The translations under genes were made by a program, and so were the position numbers. Below are positions 6,118 through 11,161 of a DNA stretch of 11,161 nucleotides, one piece after another. Source of the DNA: Chitinophaga pinensis (GTDB lineage: Bacteria > Bacteroidota > Bacteroidia > Flavobacteriales_D > Crocinitomicaceae); the NCBI GenBank assembly GCA_945868555.1, contig CAMBMC010000052.1, positions 1-11,161 of the forward strand, written 5' to 3'. The notes beneath the pieces were generated by a model, which ran no database searches, was not told the origin of the DNA, and saw only the letters and a program-made list of their open reading frames with translations. Numbering within the stretch: the first letter of the stretch is position 1; each line of letters starts with the position of its first letter.

Positions 6118-6166
6118 CTTTGTCCTTCATTTTTAATTCTTAATTCTTAAATTTTCATTTGTAATC

Positions 6167-7603
6167 ATGTTTCAAAAAGGAGAAATCGTCGAATTAGAAA
6201 TAAGTGGATATGCCTTTGGCGGTCGCGGAATTTCGCGGATTCAAACGGAGGAGGGAAGCTATGTCGTCTTTGTTGACAATGCTTTTCCCGGACAACGCGT
6301 GCGTGCCAAAATTGATGTAAAACGGAAACGACATGCCGAAGGAAAACTGATTGATGTAATCCGTAGATCTGCGGATGAAAAAGATTTGCCCTTTCAAGAA
6401 ATTTCAGGGGGACCCTACATTTTTGTCCCTATAGAATTGCAGGAAAAAGAGAAAAAAGAGTCCACCTTGGATGTGTTTTCGCGCATCGGTGGAATGCCAG
6501 ATATTGCCACTAAATTTGATGAGTTTATCGCCTCCCCAATTCATTTTTTCTATAGAAATAAAATGGAGTATAGTTTTTCAACCATCGAACATGACCTTGA
6601 AACGGGTGAGGAAGTTGACGAATCCTTTGCGCTTGGTTTCAAACGCCGAGGTACATGGTGGAAAGTTGAAAATTTAAACCGAGCAAGCGGATTGTTTGAT
6701 GAACAGTGGGAAACGATGCTTTTTGAAATAAGAGCGTTTCTCAAGGCAACAGGATTGCCTGCTTGGCACCCACCAAGAAAAGAGGGCTTCTTTCGGCATA
6801 TTGTGGTACGTAAATCATTCGATGGAGATGTCTTGTTGATCAACTTAGTAACTTCATCGGTGGGATTGGATCGCTTTAATGTAGATGCATTTTCTGATTT
6901 TCTTTTGGGTAAATTGGGCAAACGACTCGCAGGATTTCAGCATACAATCAACGACAATGTGGCAGATCGAGCCAAAATTGAAAATGGACAATGGCGACTC
7001 GTTTATGGTGAACCTTTTGTGATCGAAAAATTACTCGGTCTTTCCTTTGAAATATCCATGGAGAGTTTTTTTCAAACCAACCCTCAAAGTGCGGAAAAAT
7101 TATATACCAAAGCACTGTCCTATGTGTTTGAAGAGCCCGTGCCAGAAGGTTCAGCTGTCATGGACCTGTTTTGCGGAACGGGGACAATTGGCCAAATATT
7201 ATCCAATCAACGGCCAGATATTGAGGTGATAGGGGTGGATATCGTTCCCGAAGCTATAGAAGATGCTGTCCGAAATGCACACAGAAACGGCATTGATAAA
7301 GTGAAGTTTTTCGCTGCTGATGTGGGTAAATTCTTAAAGGAACATCCAGAATATTTGGGCAAAATTGCAACGGTTATTCTCGATCCCCCACGCGCTGGAA
7401 TTGCACCCAAGACGCTCAAGAAAACAATCGATTTGGGTGCTGAAAATATCGTTTACATCTCGTGTAACCCGTCAACTCAAGCAAGAGACGCAGATACCTT
7501 GCGCTCGGCAGGATATGAACTGGAGAAGCTCTCCTTTGTGGACCAGTTCCCACATACGGGCCACATCGAGTCAATCGCCAAATTTAAAAAAATGTCCAAA
7601 TGA
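6167..7603 (+). CDS. 23S rRNA m5U methyltransferase, TrmA/RlmD family, without Fe-S cysteines
   Basis: This SAM-dependent enzyme would convert a uridine to 5-methyluridine, most likely in 23S rRNA. Residues ~1-65 are a TRAM RNA-binding domain (KGEIVELEISGYAFGGRGIS, then FVDNAFPGQRVRAKI). The C-terminal Rossmann domain has motif I MDLFCGTGTIG (332-342), motif IV DPPRAG (D406), the catalytic cysteine C433 in ISCNPSTQARD, and the general-base glutamate E468 in HTGHIES. C336 and C433 are the only cysteines, so the four cysteines that hold the 4Fe-4S cluster in RlmD/RumA are all absent. The target (U1939, U747 or another site) therefore cannot be stated, and I give no gene symbol. The gene follows the repeat element and overlaps cinA by 4 nt. 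The family call is secure, the site specificity open. Confidence 0.9.
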   Translation: MFQKGEIVELEISGYAFGGRGISRIQTEEGSYVVFVDNAFPGQRVRAKIDVKRKRHAEGKLIDVIRRSADEKDLPFQEISGGPYIFVPIELQEKEKKESTLDVFSRIGGMPDIATKFDEFIASPIHFFYRNKMEYSFSTIEHDLETGEEVDESFALGFKRRGTWWKVENLNRASGLFDEQWETMLFEIRAFLKATGLPAWHPPRKEGFFRHIVVRKSFDGDVLLINLVTSSVGLDRFNVDAFSDFLLGKLGKRLAGFQHTINDNVADRAKIENGQWRLVYGEPFVIEKLLGLSFEISMESFFQTNPQSAEKLYTKALSYVFEEPVPEGSAVMDLFCGTGTIGQILSNQRPDIEVIGVDIVPEAIEDAVRNAHRNGIDKVKFFAADVGKFLKEHPEYLGKIATVILDPPRAGIAPKTLKKTIDLGAENIVYISCNPSTQARDADTLRSAGYELEKLSFVDQFPHTGHIESIAKFKKMSK

Positions 7604-8853
7604 AAACCGAAATCATATCAATCGGGGATGAGTTGCTGATCGGGCAAACGGTCAATACCAATGCAACGTGGCTTGGACAACTCTTCAGCGCAAATGGAAT
7701 TTCTGTACACCGTGTGATCGCTATTTCCGATGACAAAGAGGAAATAAAACGAACAGTGCTTGAGGCAATGGAGCGCTGCACATTGGTGATCATCACTGGA
7801 GGACTGGGCCCAACGAAAGACGACATCACCAAACACACTTTGTGTGAGTTGTTTAAAACAAGCCTTGAAATTCACATTCCAACCTTGCAAAAAATTGAGG
7901 AATACTTCTCAAAACGAAACCGTCCCATGCTGGAGTCGAATATACGCCAAGCGGAATTACCTGTCGGATGTACACTATTGACAAACGATTATGGGACAGC
8001 AGCTGGAATGTGGTTTGAACAAAATGACAGTATTGTTGTGAGTTTACCAGGTGTTCCCTACGAAATGAAAGGAATTGTCATGGAGCAAGTTATGCCGCGC
8101 TTGCGTGAACGCTTTGACCTAAAATCAATCTATCACCAAACCATTTTGACACAAGGTTTGGGTGAGTCATTTTTGGCAGAACGCATCGCTGATTGGGAAA
8201 ATAGGGTCCGTGCTCGCGGCTTTGGCTTGGCGTATTTGCCATCACCTGGTATGGTAAAACTGCGCATTACATCCCCAAATGGAATCGAAGACAAACCAGA
8301 AATTGATGCGTTTTTTATTGAAATCCAAAGTGAATTGCCCCATTATGTTTACGGGGTTGAAGCGCAAACACTCACTGAAGTCGTAGGTTTAATCTGTCAA
8401 GAAAAAAAGGTGTCTATTGGCACTGTTGAAAGTTTGACTGGGGGAGCAATTGCGCAAGACATTGTTAGTCGGCCTGGTGCATCTGAGTATTTCAAAGGGA
8501 GCATTGTGGCGTATGATCCAGCCTTGAAAATATCACTTGTCGATGTCGATTCGATGGCTATTCAGTCAAATGGACTAGTGAGCGAAGAAATTGCACGCCA
8601 AATGGCGGAGCATGGTCGAAAAAAATTGAATGTAGATTACTGCGTTTCAACCACTGGGGTTGCCGGTCCGGATGGAGGTACAGAGGAGATTCCTGTGGGA
8701 ACTGTTTGGGTAGCCATTGCAGGGCCATCAAGGACTTTTGTGCAGCATTTCCGCTTTGGTGACGATAGAGAACGCAACATTAAAATGACCGTATTGACAA
8801 CGCTAAATTTGCTTCGTTGCGAAATTTTAGAAATTCATCACGAAAAAAAGTAG
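7600..8853 (+). CDS. cinA: CinA: NMN deamidase / ADP-ribose pyrophosphatase family protein
   Basis: CinA salvages pyridine nucleotides by hydrolysing nicotinamide mononucleotide to nicotinate mononucleotide; the N-terminal COG1058 domain acts on ADP-ribose in studied members. Despite the old name, a competence role is not implied here. The N-terminal domain (1-~170) shows IISIGDELLIGQTVNTNATWL, ITGGLGPTKDD and SLPGVPYEMKGI, as in molybdopterin-binding folds. The C-terminal PncC-like domain (~255-415) has the nucleophile S278 in VESLTGG, K310 in YDPALKISL and T352 in STTGVAGPDGGT. The usual AESCTGG motif reads VESLTGG, with Leu at the Cys position. The length of 417 aa is standard. Its start overlaps the methyltransferase stop by 4 nt, so the two are probably co-expressed. 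Confidence 0.94.
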   Translation: MKTEIISIGDELLIGQTVNTNATWLGQLFSANGISVHRVIAISDDKEEIKRTVLEAMERCTLVIITGGLGPTKDDITKHTLCELFKTSLEIHIPTLQKIEEYFSKRNRPMLESNIRQAELPVGCTLLTNDYGTAAGMWFEQNDSIVVSLPGVPYEMKGIVMEQVMPRLRERFDLKSIYHQTILTQGLGESFLAERIADWENRVRARGFGLAYLPSPGMVKLRITSPNGIEDKPEIDAFFIEIQSELPHYVYGVEAQTLTEVVGLICQEKKVSIGTVESLTGGAIAQDIVSRPGASEYFKGSIVAYDPALKISLVDVDSMAIQSNGLVSEEIARQMAEHGRKKLNVDYCVSTTGVAGPDGGTEEIPVGTVWVAIAGPSRTFVQHFRFGDDRERNIKMTVLTTLNLLRCEILEIHHEKK

Positions 8854-8860
8854 TTAATAC

Positions 8861-8891
8861 TTGTTCCTTTTCCAAAAAAGTATTTACTTTG
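8861..8891 (+). promoter_or_regulatory. Putative promoter of the rpmB-rpmG-DUF4295 cluster
   Basis: TACTTTG (8885-8891) is one base shorter than the TAnnTTTG consensus and is followed by CACC. CTTG (8860-8863), close to the -33 TTTG, lies 21 nt upstream. A start near 8896 would give a ~30-nt A-rich leader ending in AAGAAAACATG. No clear terminator for cinA lies in front of it. Confidence 0.5.
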
Positions 8892-8927
8892 CACCCCATT
8901 TTAGAATAAGGATAACACTAAGAAAAC

Positions 8928-9164
8928 ATGTCACGAGTTTGTCAAATAACAGGTAAATCGGTAATGGTAGGAAACAATGTTTCTCACTCCAACCGAAAAA
9001 CCAAAAGAAAATTCTTTCCGAATTTGATCTCTAAGAAATTCTACATTCCGGAAGAAGATCGCACAATTACATTGAAAATCTCAACGTCAGCATTGAGAAC
9101 AATCAATAAAAAAGGAATTTCAGCGTGTTTGAAAGAAGCGCGTGAAAAAGGTTTTTTGAAATAA
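8928..9164 (+). CDS. rpmB: Large-subunit ribosomal protein bL28
   Basis: The product is a 78-aa basic protein of the 50S subunit. MSRVCQITGKSVMVGNNVSHSNRKTKRKFFPNL is the standard bL28 N-terminus, followed by KKFYIPEEDRTITLKISTSALRTINKKGI. It has only one cysteine in the N-terminal region, so it is the zinc-independent (C-minus) form. The length equals that of E. coli L28. It is the first gene of a cluster with rpmG and the DUF4295 gene, with a promoter upstream and a hairpin with a T-run directly after its stop. The start is set by the conserved MSRVC and an A-rich context. Confidence 0.97.
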   Translation: MSRVCQITGKSVMVGNNVSHSNRKTKRKFFPNLISKKFYIPEEDRTITLKISTSALRTINKKGISACLKEAREKGFLK

Positions 9165-9171
9165 TCCATGT

Positions 9172-9199
9172 TCTACCCGTTGGGAAACGGTAGATTTTT
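9172..9199 (+). terminator. Hairpin plus T-run between rpmB and rpmG (attenuator candidate)
   Basis: TCTACCCGTT (9172-9181) pairs with AACGGTAGA (9186-9194), 9 bp with one bulged C, over a GGGA loop, followed by TTTTT. It has the form of an intrinsic terminator but lies inside a ribosomal protein cluster, 7 nt after the rpmB stop and 12 nt before the rpmG start. Partial termination, RNA processing or mRNA stabilisation are all possible. Confidence 0.55.
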
Positions 9200-9211
9200 A
9201 ATAAGAGCAGA

Positions 9212-9400
9212 ATGGCTAAGAGAGCAAAAGGTAATAGAATACAAGTGATCCTAGAGTGCACGGAGCACAAGGATTCAGGTATGGCGGGAACTTCTCGTTA
9301 TATCACAACGAAGAACCGTAAGAATACGCCAGATCGAATGGAAATTAAAAAATTCAACCCGATCTTGAAGCGTTATACAGTACATAAAGAGATTAAATAA
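9212..9400 (+). CDS. rpmG: Large-subunit ribosomal protein bL33
   Basis: The product is a small basic 50S protein of 62 aa. MAKRAKGNRIQVILECTEHK opens it as in other bL33, and YITTKNRKNTPDRMEIKKFNPILKRYTVHKEIK closes it. It has a single cysteine and no CxxC pairs, so it is the zinc-independent form. It is slightly longer than E. coli L33 (55 aa), with an internal insertion around HKDSGMAGTS that is common in Bacteroidota. It lies between rpmB and the DUF4295 gene, whose start is 9 nt after its stop. Confidence 0.97.
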   Translation: MAKRAKGNRIQVILECTEHKDSGMAGTSRYITTKNRKNTPDRMEIKKFNPILKRYTVHKEIK

Positions 9401-9409
9401 TATTGAGTC

Positions 9410-9565
9410 ATGGCAAAGAAAGTAGTGGCATCACTCCAGAAAGGTGGAGGTAAAGAGCATACAAAAGTGATTAAAATGGTGAAGTCTGAAAAGTCAAATG
9501 CCTACACTTTTAAAGAAGAGATCGTACACAACGACAAAGTGAAAGAGTGGTTCACGAAGAGCTAG
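9410..9565 (+). CDS. DUF4295 family small basic protein, likely ribosome-associated
   Basis: This is a 51-aa gene, MAKKVVASLQKGGGKEHTKV and onward, stopping at TAG 9563-9565. The motifs MAKKxVAxLQ, KxIKMVKS and AYTFKEEIV, with a lysine-rich end (VKEWFTKS), match the DUF4295 family, which is restricted to Bacteroidota and regularly follows rpmB and rpmG. Size, charge and position point to a ribosomal or ribosome-associated protein. I recall an extra 50S protein, bL38, reported in a Flavobacterium ribosome structure, but I cannot confirm from memory that it is this family. The start is 9 nt after the rpmG stop, with GAGTC between; a strong terminator follows. Confidence 0.85.
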   Translation: MAKKVVASLQKGGGKEHTKVIKMVKSEKSNAYTFKEEIVHNDKVKEWFTKS

Positions 9566-9592
9566 TATTTTCACCTTGTTTTGTATAACTTT

Positions 9593-9626
9593 AAGCTTCC
9601 TTTCGTTTTTGAAGGAAGCTTTTTTT
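9593..9626 (+). terminator. Strong intrinsic terminator after the ribosomal cluster
   Basis: AAGCTTCCTT (9593-9602) and AAGGAAGCTT (9612-9621) form a perfect 10-bp stem around a 9-nt loop, running into a 7-T tract at 9620-9626. It separates the ribosomal cluster from ftsY, 13 nt further on. ftsY must then use readthrough or a promoter I could not recognise in the short gap. Confidence 0.88.
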
Positions 9627-9639
9627 ATGATATAAGCAC

Positions 9640-10593
9640 ATGGCGTTTTTTGGACTATTCTCAAAAGAGAAGAAGGAGACTCTAGATAAAGGGCTAGAAA
9701 AGACAAAACAAAGCTTTTTGTCCAAAATCGCGCGCTCTATCGTCGGGAAATCAAAAGTCGATGAAGAGGTACTCGATAATCTCGAAGAAATTCTCATCAC
9801 CTCAGATGTTGGCGTAGAAACAACCCTTAAAATTATCAATCGCATTCAAAATCGGGTTTCACGCGACAAGGTTCTTGGAACGGATGAGTTGAATACAATC
9901 CTCAAGGAAGAAATCGCGGGGCTTCTCGAAGAAAATAATTCCAACGGAAAAATCGATTTTCAACTGCCAAAAATCGAAGGTCAACCCTACGTCATTATGG
10001 TCGTTGGAGTAAATGGTGTCGGAAAAACAACGACCATTGGAAAACTTGCACATCAATTTAAGGAGGCAGGAATGAAGGTGGTACTCGGTGCTTCAGATAC
10101 CTTTCGTGCAGCTGCTGTTAATCAACTTATTATTTGGGCTGAACGCGCTGGGGTTCCAATCGTACAGCAAGGGATGGGCGCTGACCCGGCTTCTGTCGCA
10201 TTCGATACATTACAATCGGCTAAAGCGCAAGGCGCCGATGTGGTTATCATCGATACTGCTGGTCGTTTGCACAATAAAGTCAATCTGATGAATGAATTGA
10301 CGAAGATCAAACGAGTCATGGAAAAGGTAATCCCTGGTGCACCACATGAGGTTTTGCTCGTGTTGGATGGCTCCACAGGACAAAATGCCTACGAACAAGC
10401 AAAACAATTCTCCTTGGCAACGGACATCAATGCATTGGCCATCACGAAATTGGATGGTACGGCTAAGGGTGGTGTGGTTATCGGCATATCCGATCAAATG
10501 AAAATTCCAGTGAAATACATCGGGGTTGGGGAAGGAATGAATGATCTGCAGTTATTCGACCGCAACGAATTCGTAGATTCACTATTTTCGTAA
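9640..10593 (+). CDS. ftsY: Signal recognition particle receptor FtsY
   Basis: FtsY is the membrane-associated GTPase that receives SRP-ribosome complexes for co-translational insertion. The N-terminal four-helix N domain spans ~15-100. The G domain shows G1 GVNGVGKTTT (123-132), DTFRAAAVNQL, G3 DTAGR (205-209), G4 TKLDG (269-273), and the closing GVGEGMNDLQLFD. The protein is 317 aa: the long acidic A domain of E. coli FtsY is missing, and only a short N-terminal segment (MAFFGLFSKEKKETLDKGLEKTKQ) precedes the N domain, as in many Bacteroidota and Gram-positives. That start contains the aromatic/basic membrane-targeting residues. It differs from Ffh by having no methionine-rich M domain. It lies behind the ribosomal cluster, a frequent arrangement in this phylum. 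Confidence 0.97.
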   Translation: MAFFGLFSKEKKETLDKGLEKTKQSFLSKIARSIVGKSKVDEEVLDNLEEILITSDVGVETTLKIINRIQNRVSRDKVLGTDELNTILKEEIAGLLEENNSNGKIDFQLPKIEGQPYVIMVVGVNGVGKTTTIGKLAHQFKEAGMKVVLGASDTFRAAAVNQLIIWAERAGVPIVQQGMGADPASVAFDTLQSAKAQGADVVIIDTAGRLHNKVNLMNELTKIKRVMEKVIPGAPHEVLLVLDGSTGQNAYEQAKQFSLATDINALAITKLDGTAKGGVVIGISDQMKIPVKYIGVGEGMNDLQLFDRNEFVDSLFS

Positions 10594-10612
10594 AATACCA
10601 ATTCTATTCACT

Positions 10613-11161
10613 ATGAAAAAACGAATCAACGGACACGGACATTTGCTCCCTGAACCTTATGAGATTCCGAATTTCATGCGTGAAAAGAAATTGTTTTGGA
10701 TCGACAACGACAAAAAATTCATGCGCCAAGACAATTGGTCGCGTCCGATTACGGATCCCAGCTTTTTCTTCGCTGAAAAATTGGAGTGGATGGAACGTTA
10801 TTCCATCGACCATGGTGTCATGCTCAACCTGTCTCAAATTTATTGCAACGGTTGGGAACGACAAGATGCTGACGATGCCATTCGTTGGCAAAATGATTTC
10901 AATGCCAGTGTGCAACAACGACGCCCCGATAAATTCACAAGTGGATTTGTTGTTCAGCCCTTGTACATGGACGATGCCCTCCGGGAAATTGAACGCTGCG
11001 TAGAGGAACTTCACCTGTCTTTACTTTGCTTGCCAACGCATTACCTCAATGCAGCAGGAGAATGGTTGTCCGTGGCGGATGAAAGTGTTTTTCCCATCTT
11101 TGAATTGGCCAATAAGTACAAATTGGCCGTTGAAATTCATCCGTACGATGCGGAAAAGATG
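10613..11161 (+). CDS. Amidohydrolase family, ACMSD-like, N-terminal part (cut by window edge)
   Basis: The frame starts at ATG 10613 and stays open to the last base, giving 183 residues. H8-G-H10 in INGHGHLLPEP is the HxH metal pair of the amidohydrolase-2 family, and H176 in VEIHPYD matches the third ligand, in the position of HPWD in animal ACMSD. Other family features are the DKKFMRQDNW stretch, IERCVEELHLSLLCLPTH and VFPIFELANKYKLAVEIHP. ACMSD is a zinc decarboxylase of 2-amino-3-carboxymuconate semialdehyde in the kynurenine route of tryptophan degradation. The C-terminal metal-binding aspartate is beyond the window, and no other kynurenine gene is visible, so the exact reaction is an inference. 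It begins 19 nt after ftsY with no terminator between them. Confidence 0.72.
   Translation, partial: MKKRINGHGHLLPEPYEIPNFMREKKLFWIDNDKKFMRQDNWSRPITDPSFFFAEKLEWMERYSIDHGVMLNLSQIYCNGWERQDADDAIRWQNDFNASVQQRRPDKFTSGFVVQPLYMDDALREIERCVEELHLSLLCLPTHYLNAAGEWLSVADESVFPIFELANKYKLAVEIHPYDAEKM

Larger units (their letters stand above)
5915..6143. repeat. MITE-like element with 19-bp terminal inverted repeats
   Basis: The spacer between lpxA and the methyltransferase gene contains no plausible gene. Its ends, 5915-5933 (TTAAGAATTAAAAATGAAG) and 6125-6143 (CTTCATTTTTAATTCTTAA), are perfect reverse complements. Between them are two 52-bp direct repeats and shorter echoes of the motifs AAATCTTRAAGTC and TTGTCYTTTGTC. 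The ends start and finish with TTAA; no further target-site duplication is clear. The structure is that of a small non-coding, non-autonomous repeat, similar in style to intergenic repeats seen in many Flavobacteriales genomes. Mobility is inferred, not shown. No transposase is encoded. Confidence 0.65.

Noticed and set aside
6154..6161. TTCATTTG as the promoter -7 box of the methyltransferase gene
   Set aside because: It misses the A of TAnnTTTG, lies 5 nt before the ATG and has no -33 partner; the many TTTG/TTTGTC motifs in the repeat make chance matches likely.
5910..6166. CRISPR-like array in the lpxA/methyltransferase spacer
   Set aside because: There are only two full 52-bp copies, the material between them is made of fragments of the same motif and not unique spacers, and the ends form inverted repeats.
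6550..6921. 123-aa minus-strand frame inside the methyltransferase gene
   Set aside because: It is antisense to a conserved enzyme, has no start context or family pattern, and is best explained as a shadow frame.
8425..8450. VESLTGG in place of AESCTGG as a sign of inactive CinA
   Set aside because: The nucleophilic Ser, the Lys and the Thr of the active site are all kept; Ala-to-Val and Cys-to-Leu alone do not argue for loss of activity.
8854..8880. Terminator after cinA
   Set aside because: A C/T-rich and an A-rich stretch could pair weakly, but there is no stable stem followed by a T-run.
10604..11014. 136-aa open frame on the minus strand opposite the amidohydrolase gene
   Set aside because: It lies antisense to a coding region with clear family motifs (HxH, HPYD) and has no recognisable features of its own.

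Overview
The window is a piece of a Bacteroidota chromosome, most likely Flavobacteriales; Crocinitomicaceae/Fluviicola-like is a low-confidence guess. The evidence is an LpxC-FabZ fusion between lpxD and lpxA, an rpmB-rpmG-DUF4295 ribosomal cluster in front of ftsY, -7 boxes of the TAnnTTTG type, and A-rich start contexts with no consistent Shine-Dalgarno. Every gene is on the + strand. Almost everything is core genome; I see no defence system, phage, CRISPR array, tRNA or rRNA.

Layout: (1) 2-1423 is a tightly overlapping cluster: the tail of a TerC-family membrane protein, an unrecognised 197-aa protein, a DUF493 (YbeD-like) protein and a single-pass membrane protein whose C-terminal half resembles a type IX secretion (T9SS) sorting domain. 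(2) 1429-1879 is trxA, with an inverted repeat and a -7 box in front and an intrinsic terminator behind. (3) 1891-2637 is a promoter and a membrane-anchored protein with what looks like two tandem DUF4258-like domains. (4) 2684-5909 is the early lipid A block lpxD, lpxC-fabZ, lpxA, coupled by 1-4 nt overlaps. (5) 5910-6166 has no gene but holds a 229-bp MITE-like element: perfect 19-bp terminal inverted repeats around two 52-bp direct repeats that each carry a hairpin. (6) 6167-8853 is a TrmA/RlmD-family rRNA m5U methyltransferase without iron-sulfur cysteines, overlapping cinA by 4 nt. (7) 8861-9626 is a promoter, rpmB (bL28), a hairpin with a T-run, rpmG (bL33), a 51-aa DUF4295 gene and a strong terminator. 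(8) 9640-10593 is ftsY, followed by the first 183 codons of an ACMSD-like amidohydrolase cut by the window edge.

How the genes fit together: the Lpx block supplies the first acyltransfer and deacetylation steps of lipid A synthesis plus the FabZ dehydratase that draws on the same 3-hydroxyacyl-ACP pool. The ribosomal cluster and ftsY serve translation and co-translational membrane targeting. The methyltransferase and CinA are housekeeping functions (rRNA modification; NMN/pyridine nucleotide salvage). The least explained parts are the small proteins of region 1, the duplicated-domain protein of region 3 and the repeat element of region 5.
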